This document shows, in pieces, positions 9,686 to 20,526 of a DNA stretch of 64,000 nucleotides. The DNA is from Tenericutes bacterium ADurb.BinA124 (GTDB taxonomy: Bacteria; Bacillota_I; Bacilli_A; ML615J-28; CAG-698). Location of the stretch: assembly GCA_002068415.1 (NCBI GenBank), contig MVZM01000006.1, positions 1 to 64,000 on the forward strand. The letters are read 5' to 3'. Both the position numbers and the translations under genes were made by a program. How positions within the stretch are numbered: the stretch's first letter is position 1; each line of letters opens with the position of its first letter. The notes below the pieces were generated by a model. That model did not search any database. It saw only the letters and a list, made by a program, of their open reading frames with translations, and had not been told where the DNA came from.

Positions 9686-12600
9686 TTAAATCTCCTCTTC
9701 TTCCTCTTCTAAATCAGGGACTTCAATAAAGTCAGCATCAATTAGCCCTGTTCCGGCTGGAATTAAACCACCAATGATAACATTTTCCTTTAAGCCTTCT
9801 AAAGAGTCACGCTTTCCCCGAATGGCTGCTTCGGTTAAGACTCTCGTCGTTTCTTGGAAACTGGCCGCCGACAAGAAGGAATCCGATTTTAACGAAGCTC
9901 TAGTTATTCCCAGTAAAACCGATTTTGCAATCGGAACATCTTTACCTTCTTTAATACAAGCTTGAACATAGTCATATAATTCGGCTTTGGAAATGGAACT
10001 GCCTGGAAGCAAATCCGTCCCCCCCTCATGAATAATGGCTACTTTTTGCATCATTTGTTTGATGATTATTTCAATATGCTTATCGGCAATTTCCACACCT
10101 TGAGAGCGATAAACTTTTTGTACTTCTTTAAGGATATAGTTTTCAACAGCTTCAACCGTTCCAACACGGAGCAATTCCTTGGGGCTGATTAAGCCTTCCG
10201 TAATTCGATCTCCCGCTTTAATGCGGTCTTTGTCGTGAACAATCGGCACTTTCCCAGAATCGGTTAAATATTTTTTCTCATCATTGACTTCTTTATTGGT
10301 AATCGTAACCTCAAAACGGTTGTCTCTTTCATGACGAATATTGGTGACAAGGCCGTCAATTTCGGAAATAATCGCCTTTCCTTTTGGTTCTCGAGCTTCA
10401 AACAATTCCTGAATTCGCGGTAACCCCTGGGTAATGTCTTCACTAGCAACCCCACCGGAGTGGAAAGTTCTCATTGTTAACTGAGTCCCCGGTTCACCGA
10501 TTGATTGAGCAGCAATAATTCCGACCACTTCACCCGTTTCAACGATTTCACCCGTTGATAAATCCCCGCCATAACATTTAACACAAACGCCATTGCGTGA
10601 ATTACATGTTAATAGGGAGCGAATATAGACTTCCTTGATGCCTAAACTGACAATTTTATCAGCTAATTCTTCACTGATATATTCATTGCGGTCAACAATC
10701 ACTTCCCCCGTTTCCGGATGGAAAACGGGTTTACTGGCAAAACGACCACGAATACGGTCTTTTAGAGGAACAATCACTGAACCATCGCTTTCCGTAAATT
10801 CGAAAACACGCATTCCTTTATCGGTCCCACAATCATGTTCCCGAACAATCACATCATGACTGACATCAACAAGGCGGCGTGTCAAATAACCTGATTCCGC
10901 CGTTTTCAAAGCCGTATCCGTCGAACCTTTACGGGCACCATGGGTCGAAATAAAGAATTCGGACATGGTCAATCCTTCACGGAAGGATGAGCGAATGGGG
11001 ATATCCATGCTTTCCCCATTGGGCTTAGCCATTAAACCACGCATTCCGGACAATTGAACAAAGTTGGCAATATTACCCCGTGCGCCACTGTCACTCATCA
11101 TATAAATATGGTTAGTAGCAAAGTTAGTGGCAACTTCTTTTTTAATTTCGCTTTCCAAACTCTCCTTGGCTTCTTTCCAAACACTGATGATATTACTGCG
11201 CCGCTCTTTAATGTTCATGAAGCCGCGACGATACATCGTATCGTATTTATCAACTTTTGCTTGCGCCTTTTCTAAGATTTCTTGTTTGGTGCTAACTACT
11301 TTAATATCCGAGGCGGCAACGGTAATTCCCGAAATCGTCGAATATTTAAAGCCTAAATCCTTCATCTTATCAAGTGTTTTTGAGGTCTCCGCCAATTTAA
11401 ATTGTTTAAAGACTTCCGCAATCACCACGCCCAAGAATTTTTTTCTAAAAGGGTGTGGTGAATCTATTTTTTTCAAAGCTTCTTTATAATTGGACCCCGG
11501 TTTTACAAAAAAACGATCATCCGTTTTAGTGGTTAAATTGCTTAATTCCGCTTCATTAACAAAAGGAACAAAGGGTTTTTCTTGAGGAAAAATCGAGTTA
11601 AAAATGATTTTACCATAAGTGGTCACTAAATATTTCCCTAATTGCTCTTCCGTAAAACGTGGATTGTTTAATTTTTTAGCCGGAACTAAAATCCGCGTAT
11701 GAAAGTTAATTTCATCATTTTCATAGGCCATTTCCACCTCATTGACATCTTTGAAAACGCGTCCTTCACGGGGATCATCGCGATTTTCAATGGTTAAGTA
11801 ATAATTACCCAAAACCATGTCTTGGGATGGGGTTACAATCGGTTTTCCATCCTTAGGCGCCAAAATGTTTTTTGAAGCCAACATCAATAAGCGACATTCC
11901 GCTTGGGCTTCTTCGGATAAAGGCACATGAACCGCCATTTGATCACCATCAAAGTCGGCATTGAAAGCCGGAGTAACTAAGGGGTGCAGGCGAATGGCTT
12001 TTCCTTCCACTAATTTAGGTTCAAAGGCTTGAATCCCCAAACGATGAAGCGTGGGAGCCCGATTAAGCAAAACGGGATGTTCGATAACAATCTTCTCTAA
12101 TTCCGTCATCGCAATTGGATCACCGGCATCAATCATTTCTTTAGCTCGTTTAATGCTAATTTTGTTAGCATTAACATCATTACTGTCCGGTTCTTTATTG
12201 GTAATCGCATGAATAATGAAGGGTTTAAAGAGAATTAAGGCCATTTCCCGGGGAATTCCACATTGATACATTTGCAAGTCCGGACCAACGACAATTACAC
12301 TGCGGCCGGAATAGTCAACGCGTTTTCCTAATAGATTTTGGCGGAACCGTCCTTGTTTTCCTCTTAATAAATCGGATAAAGATTTTAGGGGACGATTTTT
12401 TTCAACCACAATCTTCTTGTTCTTTTTGCCGTTGTCGATTAAAGCATCAACGGCTTCTTGCAACATTCGTTTTTCATTTTTAGTAATTAAACCGGGAGCT
12501 CGCTGTTCATATTGTTTGCGTAAGCGATTATTACGGTTTAAAATGCGGCGATATAAATCATTTAAATCCGTGGTTGCAAAACGACCACCATCAAGTTGAA

Positions 12601-13327
12601 CCATCGGCCGCAAATCGGGAGGAAGGACAGGGATGACATCCATAACCATCCACTCCGGCTTATTCCCAGATTCGTTAAAAGCTTTAACAGCTTCTAAACG
12701 TTTAATTAATTTATCGCGTTTTTGCTTAGGAGCAGTTTTTAACTCCAAACGCAATTCTTCAATTATTTCCGGTAAATTCAATTCCTGAAGCAATTTTTTA
12801 ATGGCTTCCGCCCCTGTTAGGGCTTTAAATTTGGATGAACCAAATTCACGTTGATATGAACTATATTCTTGTTCTGTTAATATTCTTCCTTTGGAAAGAA
12901 CACTGACAATTCCCGGATCAACAACGATGTAAGAAGCTAAATAAACAATATCTTCAACTTCTTTGGTCTTCATATCAAGCATTAAAGCAATTTTCGAAGG
13001 ACTGTTTTTTAAAAACCAAGTATGAACAACAGGAGCAGCTAGTTCAATGTGCCCCATACGTTCACGGCGAACTTTGCTTTCCGTCAATTCAACACCACAT
13101 TTTTCACACTTGGCAGTGCCTTTAGGAGTTCGTTTTGATTTTCCACAGGCACATTGATAATCTTTGGTTGGACCAAAAATGACTTCACAAAAGAGGCCAT
13201 CTTTTTCCGGTTTTAAAGTACGATAGTTGATGGTTTCATGTTTTTTAACTTCACCATAACTCCAACCGCGGATTTCGGCCGGGGAAGCAATCCCAATTTG
13301 CATATAACTATATTTTTTCTTTTCCAA
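9686..13327 (-). CDS. rpoC: RNA polymerase beta' subunit
   Basis: 1213 residues, a Firmicutes-type beta' without large insertions. The catalytic Mg site [15 protein letters not shown] is intact. The N-terminal zinc ribbon (CACGKS...CEKC) and the second zinc site (CGTD...[11 protein letters not shown]) are present, as are the bridge-helix/trigger-loop motifs ([13 protein letters not shown]). The start is TTG at 13327 ([12 protein letters not shown]), with GAGGTG about 7 nt upstream. The gap to rpoB is only 37 bp, so they are cotranscribed. Confidence 0.98.
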   Translation of the reverse strand: MEKKKYSYMQIGIASPAEIRGWSYGEVKKHETINYRTLKPEKDGLFCEVIFGPTKDYQCACGKSKRTPKGTAKCEKCGVELTESKVRRERMGHIELAAPVVHTWFLKNSPSKIALMLDMKTKEVEDIVYLASYIVVDPGIVSVLSKGRILTEQEYSSYQREFGSSKFKALTGAEAIKKLLQELNLPEIIEELRLELKTAPKQKRDKLIKRLEAVKAFNESGNKPEWMVMDVIPVLPPDLRPMVQLDGGRFATTDLNDLYRRILNRNNRLRKQYEQRAPGLITKNEKRMLQEAVDALIDNGKKNKKIVVEKNRPLKSLSDLLRGKQGRFRQNLLGKRVDYSGRSVIVVGPDLQMYQCGIPREMALILFKPFIIHAITNKEPDSNDVNANKISIKRAKEMIDAGDPIAMTELEKIVIEHPVLLNRAPTLHRLGIQAFEPKLVEGKAIRLHPLVTPAFNADFDGDQMAVHVPLSEEAQAECRLLMLASKNILAPKDGKPIVTPSQDMVLGNYYLTIENRDDPREGRVFKDVNEVEMAYENDEINFHTRILVPAKKLNNPRFTEEQLGKYLVTTYGKIIFNSIFPQEKPFVPFVNEAELSNLTTKTDDRFFVKPGSNYKEALKKIDSPHPFRKKFLGVVIAEVFKQFKLAETSKTLDKMKDLGFKYSTISGITVAASDIKVVSTKQEILEKAQAKVDKYDTMYRRGFMNIKERRSNIISVWKEAKESLESEIKKEVATNFATNHIYMMSDSGARGNIANFVQLSGMRGLMAKPNGESMDIPIRSSFREGLTMSEFFISTHGARKGSTDTALKTAESGYLTRRLVDVSHDVIVREHDCGTDKGMRVFEFTESDGSVIVPLKDRIRGRFASKPVFHPETGEVIVDRNEYISEELADKIVSLGIKEVYIRSLLTCNSRNGVCVKCYGGDLSTGEIVETGEVVGIIAAQSIGEPGTQLTMRTFHSGGVASEDITQGLPRIQELFEAREPKGKAIISEIDGLVTNIRHERDNRFEVTITNKEVNDEKKYLTDSGKVPIVHDKDRIKAGDRITEGLISPKELLRVGTVEAVENYILKEVQKVYRSQGVEIADKHIEIIIKQMMQKVAIIHEGGTDLLPGSSISKAELYDYVQACIKEGKDVPIAKSVLLGITRASLKSDSFLSAASFQETTRVLTEAAIRGKRDSLEGLKENVIIGGLIPAGTGLIDADFIEVPDLEEEEEEI

Positions 13328-13364
13328 AATATCACCTCTAATTTATCAAAGAAATGGTGGAATA

Positions 13365-16300
13365 TTAACTAGCTTTCTTCGCAAGCGTGGCTTGGGCAAT
13401 TTCCTCAACTAAACTTAAATTAGCAACATCGGTACCGGTTTCCGCATCAATTAATTTAACGCTGATTCCTAAACCTTGCAATTCTTTCACAAGAACACGG
13501 AACGATTCCGGAATACCGGGATTGGGAACATTTTCCCCATCGACAATCGCTTTATAAACTTTATTACGACCAACAATATCATCGGATTTAATCGTCAACA
13601 TTTCACGGAGTGTATAAGCAGCACCATAAGCTTCTAGTGCCCACACTTCCATTTCCCCAAATCTTTGACCACCGTTTTGGGCTTTACCACCCATTGGTTG
13701 TTGGGTAACTAAAGTATACGGGCCTTCACTACGAGCATGAAGTTTATCATCGACCATATGGGCCAATTTAATCATATACATCACCCCAACCGAAATCCGG
13801 TTGTCATATTCTTTTCCTGTTTGACCGTCACGAAGAACGGTTTTTCCATCCGCATCCATTTGGGCTTCTGCCATTATTTCCATTAAATCACTATTTTTAA
13901 CACCATCAAAAACGGGCGAAGCGATATAGGCGCCCAATTTCTTGGCAGCCATGCCGAGATGAATTTCTAAAACCTGGCCGATGTTTAAGCGGGAAGGAAT
14001 TCCTTGCGGATTAAGCATGATATCAATGGGGGTGCCATCATCCATATATGGCATATCTTCTTGCGGTAAAATTCGCGAAATAACGCCCTTATTACCATGA
14101 CGGCCGGCCATTTTATCGCCTTCCGTAATCTTACGTTTTTGGACAATGTAAACCCGCACGACTTCATTGACGCCAGGATTCAATTCATCGCCATCTTTGC
14201 GGCGGAAATGTTCAATCCGATGCACAATTCCTCCTCCACCATGCGGCACACGGAGGGAAGTATTGCGAACATCCTTGGAATTATCGCTGAACAAAGCATG
14301 GGATAAACGTTCTTCGGGCGTCGGATCTGTTTGACCTTTGGGGGTGACTTTTCCCACTAAAATATCGCCTTCTTTGACTTCTGCGCCTAAACGAACAATG
14401 CCCATTTCATCAAGATTGGCAATGGCATCTTTGCGATCATTTTCCAAATCACGAGTTATTTCTTCTTTTCCTAGTTTCGTATCACGAACTTCAACTTCAT
14501 ATTTTTCAATATGAATGGAAGTGTAAACATCATCTTGAACTAAACGCTCACTCATGACAATGGCATCTTCATAATTGTAACCATTCCAAGTCATGAAAGC
14601 GATGGTTACATTGCGACCCAGTGCCATTTCGCCTTGGTCCATGGAAGCGCCATCCGCTAAAATATCATCATAATGAACATAGTCGCCTTTTTTCACAATC
14701 GGCTTTTGATTGACACAAGTCGAATGATTGGAGCGCTCATATTTTAATAAGGGATATTCCCGTAAATGGCCTCCTTCTTCCCGAACAATGATTTTTTTAG
14801 CATCAACATATTCGACAACTCCATCACCTTGACAAACCACCGCTACTCCGGAATCTTTGGCGGCTTTGGCTTCAATGCCGGTAGCAACATAAGCCGCTTC
14901 CGGTCGTAATAGCGGAATGGCTTGCCGTTGCATATTAGCTCCCATAAGAGCGCGGTTAGCATCATCATGTTCCAAGAAAGGAATACAAGCCGTTGAAACC
15001 GAGACAATTTGCTTCGGTGAAACGTCAATTAAGTTAATTTTCTCTTTATTAACCTCGATAGTATCGCCGAAATAACGAGCGATGACAATGTCATCAACGA
15101 TTTCGCGGTCATCATTGACATTAATATTGGCTTGAGCAATGTAATATTCTTCTTCTTTATCAGCAGTCAAATAAATCTTTTCATCAGTAATTATCGGGCG
15201 TTTTCCTTCTCTTTGAACAACTTTCAAATAAGGTGTTTCAATAAAACCATATTGATCAACGCGAGCATAAGTTGCCAGCGAGTTAATCAAACCGATGTTT
15301 TGACCTTCAGGTGTTTCAATCGGGCAAATGCGTCCATAGTGAGAAACATGAACGTCACGAACTTCAAAACCAGCACGGTCACGGGTTAAACCACCCGCAC
15401 CCAAGGCACTTAAACGCCGTTTATGAGTCAGTTCGGATAAGGGATTAATTTGATCCATGAATTGAGATAACTGGCTACTGCCAAAGAATTCTCGAATTGA
15501 AGAAGTTAAAGTCCGAATATTAATTAAATTTTGCGGGATAATATTACGGTTATCACTCGAAGTTGACATGCGATCGCGGACATTCTTTTCCATTTTGGTT
15601 AAACCAATACGGAATTGATTCTGTAATAATTCCCCGATTAAACGTAAACGACGATTTCCTAAATGATCAATGTCATCCGTTCTTCCAATGCCGTCATGAA
15701 GATTAATAAAATAACTGACGGACGCTAAAATATCGGACAGCGTCACATGGTTAGCCGTCTCCCGTTGGTCGTTGCCAACAAGGCGAATATTTTCTATGAC
15801 ACCATGTTCCCGTTCATAATCAATGTCTAAAATTTCCAAATTAACAAATTGTTTTTGTTCAAACAATAAATCCGGATGACTGACTAAGAATTGGTAAGCT
15901 TCTTGATCAATGATATCACCATCTTCATAAATGACTTCACCGGTTTCTTTATCAACGACATTTTGGCGGATTTTACATTTCCCAAAACCAATTTCTAAAA
16001 CCAAGGAAAAATCATTAATTAATTGTTTGGTTTCCGGATTACCAAATTCATTTTCGAATTCAATATGTAAGACGGGAAAATCAGCCATTAAACCTTCAAT
16101 CGTTTGATCATAGAACTTAGTTACCCGCAGTAAGTCACGATTTTTCTTTAAAAAATCATAAACTTCAGCATTAATGATGGTCCCAGCGGGATAATGAACT
16201 TCGACTTCATTAGTTATCGGATTAACCGTTTGCAAATCTTTGGCCAAATGACATTTATTTAAACCAAGACCGACTAAGCGTTCTAAAACATCAAGTTTTT

Positions 16301-17132
16301 TGTTGACTTTATAACGACCTACGGAAGCTAAATCATAACGCCTTGTATCAAACAAACGACTTCCCAAGTAATTACGCGCACCGTCGGGAGTCGATTTTTC
16401 ACCGGGGCGAAGTTTATCATAAAGTTGTTCCAAAGCATCATCGGAGCCAAAGGTATCATCTTTTTCAAAGGTATTCATCATAAAGCGATTTTTACCAAAT
16501 AGTTCAATGATTTCTCTATTGCTATTTAAACCCATTGCACGTAAAAAAGTCGTTAAAGGAATTTTCTTTGAACGATCAAGTTTAGCATACCAAATATCCT
16601 TGGTTCCCATTTCAAATTCAATCCACGCTCCCCGCGTCGGAATGATTTGACCATAGTATTGAATTTGGCCGCTTTTTTTATCAATTTCACTGGAATAAAA
16701 GACCCCAGCAGAACGAATAATTTGAGTAACGATAACACGTTCGGCCCCATTAATAATAAATGTTCCCCAAGGTGTCATCATCGGAATTTCACCGAGGAAA
16801 ATCTTTTGTTCTTTGATATCACCCGTCTCTTTGTTAACAAGGCGAACATCAACTTTTAAGGGTCGTGAGTAATTAACGTCATTCCTTTTTGCTTGAGAAA
16901 CGGTATATTTTGGTTCATCAAATTCGAAACCTTCAAAATACAATTCGAGTTTTTCGCCATGGTCGCGAATTGGAGATAATTCTTTAAACAATTCTTTGAT
17001 GCCGGTTGTAATAAACCAGCTAAATGATTTGGTTTGGACCTCAATTAAATCCGGTAGCTCAACATTAGTTTGCACTCGCGAATAATTTCTTCGCACACGA
17101 TTTTTTCCATAAACCACATTTTTATAGCTCAA
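13365..17132 (-). CDS. rpoB: RNA polymerase beta subunit
   Basis: 1255 residues from a TTG start at 17132 ([20 protein letters not shown]), chosen because the alternative GTG at 17147 overlaps the strong ribosome site GAGGTGG, and the N-terminus then aligns with Bacillus RpoB. The rifampicin region reads [20 protein letters not shown] and [10 protein letters not shown], with the Asp, His and Ser positions wild type, so rifampicin sensitivity is predicted. C-terminal motifs [15 protein letters not shown] and AYTLREMLT are present. Confidence 0.97.
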   Translation of the reverse strand: MSYKNVVYGKNRVRRNYSRVQTNVELPDLIEVQTKSFSWFITTGIKELFKELSPIRDHGEKLELYFEGFEFDEPKYTVSQAKRNDVNYSRPLKVDVRLVNKETGDIKEQKIFLGEIPMMTPWGTFIINGAERVIVTQIIRSAGVFYSSEIDKKSGQIQYYGQIIPTRGAWIEFEMGTKDIWYAKLDRSKKIPLTTFLRAMGLNSNREIIELFGKNRFMMNTFEKDDTFGSDDALEQLYDKLRPGEKSTPDGARNYLGSRLFDTRRYDLASVGRYKVNKKLDVLERLVGLGLNKCHLAKDLQTVNPITNEVEVHYPAGTIINAEVYDFLKKNRDLLRVTKFYDQTIEGLMADFPVLHIEFENEFGNPETKQLINDFSLVLEIGFGKCKIRQNVVDKETGEVIYEDGDIIDQEAYQFLVSHPDLLFEQKQFVNLEILDIDYEREHGVIENIRLVGNDQRETANHVTLSDILASVSYFINLHDGIGRTDDIDHLGNRRLRLIGELLQNQFRIGLTKMEKNVRDRMSTSSDNRNIIPQNLINIRTLTSSIREFFGSSQLSQFMDQINPLSELTHKRRLSALGAGGLTRDRAGFEVRDVHVSHYGRICPIETPEGQNIGLINSLATYARVDQYGFIETPYLKVVQREGKRPIITDEKIYLTADKEEEYYIAQANINVNDDREIVDDIVIARYFGDTIEVNKEKINLIDVSPKQIVSVSTACIPFLEHDDANRALMGANMQRQAIPLLRPEAAYVATGIEAKAAKDSGVAVVCQGDGVVEYVDAKKIIVREEGGHLREYPLLKYERSNHSTCVNQKPIVKKGDYVHYDDILADGASMDQGEMALGRNVTIAFMTWNGYNYEDAIVMSERLVQDDVYTSIHIEKYEVEVRDTKLGKEEITRDLENDRKDAIANLDEMGIVRLGAEVKEGDILVGKVTPKGQTDPTPEERLSHALFSDNSKDVRNTSLRVPHGGGGIVHRIEHFRRKDGDELNPGVNEVVRVYIVQKRKITEGDKMAGRHGNKGVISRILPQEDMPYMDDGTPIDIMLNPQGIPSRLNIGQVLEIHLGMAAKKLGAYIASPVFDGVKNSDLMEIMAEAQMDADGKTVLRDGQTGKEYDNRISVGVMYMIKLAHMVDDKLHARSEGPYTLVTQQPMGGKAQNGGQRFGEMEVWALEAYGAAYTLREMLTIKSDDIVGRNKVYKAIVDGENVPNPGIPESFRVLVKELQGLGISVKLIDAETGTDVANLSLVEEIAQATLAKKAS

Positions 17133-17165
17133 AATATTCCACCTCACTAAAATTTAAGCAAAAAA

Positions 17166-17193
17166 GGCGAATGTGAAAGAAATTTCCACATTC
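17166..17193 (-). promoter_or_regulatory. attenuator-like hairpin in the rpoB leader
   Basis: GAATGTG pairs with CACATTC (17193-17187 with 17175-17169), followed by GCC and six T residues. It may be a terminator for readthrough or an attenuator controlling rpoBC. Confidence 0.5.
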
Positions 17194-17207
17194 TTCCGCA
17201 TTCTATT

Positions 17208-17236
17208 ATGTTATCATATTCCTGTCAAATTGTCAA
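17208..17236 (-). promoter_or_regulatory. candidate rpoBC promoter
   Basis: TTGACA (17236-17231), 17-nt spacer, TAACAT (17213-17208). A second TTGACA lies 8 nt further down. The -10 is weak, so the exact start is uncertain. Confidence 0.5.
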
Positions 17237-17847
17237 GTTGTTTTTTTTGGCATTTTTTCGCTCTCTAAAACCAAATATCCGCTTTTTTTATTAATAATTT
17301 CGGCATTCAAAAAGACAGTTTCCATTTTCTCTTTCAAGGACAAAGCACCTTGTTTTTTTTGGATGACAAACAATAATTTTCCCCCGTCATGAAGTTTATG
17401 ATAAGCCTGGTCAACAATCGCATGAACCACTTTTTTACCAGCGCGAATCGGCGGATTGGAAATAATCATATCAAAGGAATTCAATACATTCGCTAAAAGA
17501 TTACTTTCCATAATAGTCACATTAACGATGCCATTTTGTTTAGCATTAATTTGCGAAAGCTCAACGGCCCGAGTCACGACATCCACCATTGTAACCACTA
17601 AATCCGGATGCGTTTTCGCAATCGACAAACCGATAACACCATATCCACAGCCGACATCCAAAATGTTTTTTTGATTATCAAGACGCTCTTTAATCGTTTC
17701 CAGCAAGACATGGGTCCCAAAATCAATTTGTTGACGACTAAAAACACCCGCATCTGTTAAAAATGTGAGTTGTTCTCCTTGATACTGATAATTAATTTTC
17801 ATCAGTTTTTCTTTTAAATTAGGATCATTAAGATAATAATGACTCAT
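17233..17847 (-). CDS. class I SAM-dependent 16S rRNA methyltransferase (RsmC/YbxB-like)
   Basis: 204 residues. SAM-binding motif I is ILDVGCGYGVIGLS and the N6/N2-purine methylase motif is NPPIRAGK, as in RsmC-type guanine-N2 methyltransferases. The same gene sits between rplL and rpoB in Bacillus (ybxB), so the position supports orthology. The half-length, single-domain form is the Gram-positive version. Probable function: methylation of 16S rRNA. Confidence 0.88.
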   Translation of the reverse strand: MSHYYLNDPNLKEKLMKINYQYQGEQLTFLTDAGVFSRQQIDFGTHVLLETIKERLDNQKNILDVGCGYGVIGLSIAKTHPDLVVTMVDVVTRAVELSQINAKQNGIVNVTIMESNLLANVLNSFDMIISNPPIRAGKKVVHAIVDQAYHKLHDGGKLLFVIQKKQGALSLKEKMETVFLNAEIINKKSGYLVLESEKMPKKTT

Positions 17848-17865
17848 AACTTGTCCTTTCCCAAG

Positions 17866-17895
17866 AAAAAAGATCTCATGCAGCGAGATCTTTTC
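17866..17895 (-). terminator. terminator at the end of the lgt-like gene
   Basis: Perfect 10-bp stem AAAAGATCTC / GAGATCTTTT with a 7-nt loop, then T residues. The 5' arm overlaps the last codons of the lgt-like gene. Confidence 0.8.
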
Positions 17896-18658
17896 CTTTT
17901 CTTAATTGGATAATTAAGAGAGTAATCCCAGCTAAAAACATCACGGCGGAAAGAATTGCGGAAGGGGCGACGCCAAACAAGGAGCCACGGTTATCCCCGC
18001 GAAGAAATATTTCTAGAAAAAAACGGAAAACTCCATAACTAATCAAATAAATAGCAAACCGGAAACGGGCCCCTTTTTTATAAAAGTTTAGAATAAAAAA
18101 CATTAAAAACAGAAAAAAGGCTTCGTATAATTGGGTTGGATGAATCGGTGTTCTAATCCCATCAGCGTAAGGGTTAGTTCCTTCCGGAAACAAAACTCCT
18201 AAAAAGCTATTTGTTGCCTTCCCGTAACAACAGCCGACCGAAAAACACCCCAAGCGCCCAAAGCCGTGGGCTAATAAGATCCCTGGAACAACAACATTGA
18301 GAATTTTTAAAATGTTGGGGCGTTCTTCTTTGACAAAGAAATAAACCAACAAAGTAAAACAAATAACCCCGCCCATAAATCCGGCAATATAAGTAATACC
18401 CCCGGAAAACTCCCCATCTTCAAAGTAGTGGAATAGTGCATCAAAAAAAAGTGCAAATCCATAAGTTACGGCTAACCCGATTCCAAATAGCAACAATAAG
18501 CGATTTGTTTTTTGTCTTGAAAAGCCAAGTTCTTTTTCAAAGCCATTAATGACAAAATTCAACAAAAAAACAAGGCCAATGCCAATAAAAAGGACAAAGG
18601 TGTCAAGACCAATGGGCTCCAAGAACTCATTCATTTTTACAAATATTTCTGGATACAT
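17876..18658 (-). CDS. Lgt-like prolipoprotein diacylglyceryl transferase family protein with atypical active site
   Basis: 260 residues with about seven predicted membrane segments, the Lgt topology and length. Family hallmarks kept: GRLGCFSVGCCYGK aligned with the RxGNFxNxExxGR signature, and TPIHPTQLYEA near the C-terminus. Three positions differ from classical Lgt: the periplasmic-loop His (GGxxxHGG) is Ile in GGITYIAGFMGG, and the Asn and Glu of the signature are Cys. This CCYG form may be a divergent Lgt or a paralogue with another substrate. Its direct upstream neighbour is a lipoprotein gene, but a strong terminator separates them. Confidence 0.7.
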   Translation of the reverse strand: MYPEIFVKMNEFLEPIGLDTFVLFIGIGLVFLLNFVINGFEKELGFSRQKTNRLLLLFGIGLAVTYGFALFFDALFHYFEDGEFSGGITYIAGFMGGVICFTLLVYFFVKEERPNILKILNVVVPGILLAHGFGRLGCFSVGCCYGKATNSFLGVLFPEGTNPYADGIRTPIHPTQLYEAFFLFLMFFILNFYKKGARFRFAIYLISYGVFRFFLEIFLRGDNRGSLFGVAPSAILSAVMFLAGITLLIIQLRKGKDLAA

Positions 18659-18717
18659 ACTATTCTCCTAAGCTTTTTCTTAATAATTATTTCCTCTATT
18701 TTTTATTAGTTTAGTAT

Positions 18718-18755
18718 AAAAAGTCTAGCAACAATCACCTGATTATTGCTAGACA
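18718..18755 (-). terminator. terminator of the DUF4430 lipoprotein gene
   Basis: A stem of about 14 bp (18754-18741 with 18736-18723; one G-U/mismatch) ends in five T residues on the minus strand. Confidence 0.85.
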
Positions 18756-18759
18756 TCAC

Positions 18760-19140
18760 TTAATACGTTTCTAACGCCAGAGTAATCGACATCCCGTCAA
18801 CCAAATCAATTTCACTGATTCCCACCATCGAATATTCACCATTGACTAAAATGCTCCAATAAGCCTTGGTGAAGGAACTAGCATTGATTCCCTTAACTTC
18901 TGTGATGTAAAATCCATACGACGAAGTTTCGCCCTTTAAAGCAATGGTTTCATGCTTTTGAAGAATGCCTAAGAGCGTATCATCCTTTTGATAATCGATT
19001 GAACCTTTAAAAATTTCTTCATCCTCCAAATCAAGAACAACAACATTGATTGTTCCTTCCACATCAGCACCACGATCACAACCAAAGAGGGTAACCGTAA
19101 ATGTTAGTAATAATACTAACATCAAAAACAATTTTTTCAT
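18760..19140 (-). CDS. DUF4430 lipoprotein, predicted corrinoid-binding
   Basis: 126 residues from the ATG at 19140, which has AAAGGAAAG upstream; the longer frame runs into the riboswitch leader and is rejected. Signal peptide with lipobox LFGC (Cys near 21), then one small domain with LLGILQKHETI and the SILVNGEYSMVGISEI-type ending that characterises DUF4430, whose fold is related to the C-terminal domain of transcobalamin. The family relation plus control by a cobalamin riboswitch suggest that it binds cobalamin or a relative outside the cell and passes it to a transporter. The matching ECF transporter, also under a cobalamin riboswitch, lies at 48894-52047. Confidence 0.8.
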   Translation of the reverse strand: MKKLFLMLVLLLTFTVTLFGCDRGADVEGTINVVVLDLEDEEIFKGSIDYQKDDTLLGILQKHETIALKGETSSYGFYITEVKGINASSFTKAYWSILVNGEYSMVGISEIDLVDGMSITLALETY

Positions 19141-19223
19141 AATTTCTTTCCTTTCTTTAAAAATAGTAGTAGAAGACAGGAAAGTAATCATTCCTATCCT
19201 CAACCCCAGGAGAATTTTTTTTT

Positions 19224-19373
19224 AATACTTGGTAAGTCTTCCGGCTTAGTTTCACTTTACTTTCGATCCTTCCCATGAATAAACACAGTGGTCTTTCGAT
19301 TTCATCAACATTACGGCTGCTGGGACAGCTTGGGATTAACCCAATTCCTTGTTATGCGTTAGCACCAAATATT
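19224..19373 (-). promoter_or_regulatory. cobalamin riboswitch controlling the DUF4430 lipoprotein
   Basis: The minus strand carries the class-I order of conserved blocks: GGAATTGGGT, the GCTGTCCCAGCAGCCGTAAT core, GACCACTG, GGGAAGG and the B12 box AAGCCGGAAGACTTACC (19247-19231). P1 forms from AATATTTGGT and ACCAAGTATT at the two ends. Downstream, CTTTCCT (near 19180) is complementary to the AGGAAAG ribosome site of the lipoprotein gene and can alternatively pair in an 8-bp hairpin, which suggests translational control. Confidence 0.9.
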
Positions 19374-19391
19374 TTGAAAAAATTACAATTT

Positions 19392-19420
19392 ATTATAACC
19401 TCTTCTGTCTAAATAGTCAA
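19392..19420 (-). promoter_or_regulatory. sigma-A promoter for the riboswitch and DUF4430 gene
   Basis: TTGACT (19420-19415), 17-nt spacer, TATAAT (19397-19392), directly upstream of the riboswitch. Confidence 0.88.
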
Positions 19421-19454
19421 TTGCTTTTTTAGGTAATTCCCCTTCGCTCGCAAT

Positions 19455-19483
19455 TAAAAAGTCATCGAACAACTTCGATGACT
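19455..19483 (-). terminator. terminator of rplJ-rplL
   Basis: Perfect 10-bp stem AGTCATCGAA / TTCGATGACT with a 4-nt loop and a T-run, 11 bp after rplL. It isolates the ribosomal genes from the riboswitch unit. Confidence 0.88.
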
Positions 19484-19493
19484 CCTAATCATA

Positions 19494-19865
19494 TTACTTT
19501 AATTCCACAGTAGCGCCTGCTTCTTCCAATTTCGACTTAATAGCGTTAGCTTCATCAACGGAAACGCCTTCTTTAATCGCTTTAGGAGCAGCATCAACAA
19601 GATCTTTAGCTTCCTTAAGTGGAAGTCCCGTTAACTCACGAACAACTTTAATGACCGCAATTTTGTTTTGGCCAAACGAAGCTAAAATAACATTATAAGT
19701 TGATGGTCCTTCCTCTTCAACGACTTCAGCTGGCCCAGCCGCAGCAACAGCAACAGCCGCAGTTACGCCAAATTCCTCTTCAATAGCTTTCACTAATTCA
19801 TTCAATTCCAATACCGACATTTCTTTTAATGCCTTTAAAAAATCTTGTACATTAAATTTTTCCAT
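19494..19865 (-). CDS. rplL: 50S ribosomal protein L7/L12
   Basis: 123 residues. N-terminal dimerisation helix ([18 protein letters not shown]), Ala/Val-rich hinge ([18 protein letters not shown]) and the C-terminal factor-binding domain ([20 protein letters not shown]) are all typical. It forms the stalk with L10 and recruits translation GTPases. It lies 20 bp after rplJ. Confidence 0.97.
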   Translation of the reverse strand: MEKFNVQDFLKALKEMSVLELNELVKAIEEEFGVTAAVAVAAAGPAEVVEEEGPSTYNVILASFGQNKIAVIKVVRELTGLPLKEAKDLVDAAPKAIKEGVSVDEANAIKSKLEEAGATVELK

Positions 19866-19885
19866 TTTAAATTCCTCCTTAAAAA

Positions 19886-20374
19886 TTAAGCTCTTTGTTC
19901 AGCTACAGCTTTAATAGCTACGCCCAAATTTCTAATTGGGGCTTGTAATACACTGAGTAACATTGAAATCATACCATTTTTGTTCGGTAAATTTGATACC
20001 ACCTTTAAATCAGCAGTGTTCATGACTTTACCTTCAACCACACCAACTTTAACGCCCAATTTATCATTATTTTTAGCAAAACTAAAAATTATTTTCGCTG
20101 CAGCGGTTGCATCATGCGACAAAGCAACGGCGCTTGGTCCCACTAAAATATCATCCAAGCCTTGATAACCGGCTTGTTTAGCTGCCCGCCGTAAAATGTT
20201 ATTCTTAGTAACATATAGATGACAACCTTGAGCGTATAAGGATTTGCGAAGTTCGGATACTTCCGCAACGGTTAAGCCTAAAAAATCAACAAAGACGATT
20301 GATTTGGCATCATGGAATTTCTTCGTTAAGATTTCAACTTCTTCGACTTTCTTTTGCAATGTTGCTTCTTTCAT
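19886..20374 (-). CDS. rplJ: 50S ribosomal protein L10
   Basis: 162 residues, usual length. [21 protein letters not shown] and [16 protein letters not shown] are L10 motifs; the C-terminal helix ([16 protein letters not shown]) anchors L7/L12 dimers. It follows an L10-type leader. Confidence 0.96.
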   Translation of the reverse strand: MKEATLQKKVEEVEILTKKFHDAKSIVFVDFLGLTVAEVSELRKSLYAQGCHLYVTKNNILRRAAKQAGYQGLDDILVGPSAVALSHDATAAAKIIFSFAKNNDKLGVKVGVVEGKVMNTADLKVVSNLPNKNGMISMLLSVLQAPIRNLGVAIKAVAEQRA

Positions 20375-20375
20375 T

Positions 20376-20500
20376 ATTTAACCTCCATTGAAAAATAATA
20401 AACCTCTTTTACCATCAAGGAAAAAGAGGTCACAAAAACATCTTTAAACCTCGGTAGGAAATTAAGCTTACGCACCTACTGTCTACGGCAATAACTCACT
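20376..20500 (-). promoter_or_regulatory. L10 leader with attenuator, upstream of rplJ
   Basis: The minus-strand transcript contains the characteristic CCGTAGACAGTAGGTGCG and TTTCCTACCGAGG blocks (about 20488-20447), which pair as in the Firmicutes L10 leader. A hairpin ACCTCTTTT / AAAAGAGGT (20430-20401) followed by a T-rich stretch can act as attenuator. L10 binding here would limit rplJL expression. Confidence 0.8.
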
Positions 20501-20526
20501 CTATTTTATTGTTTGTGTTTTTTTTG

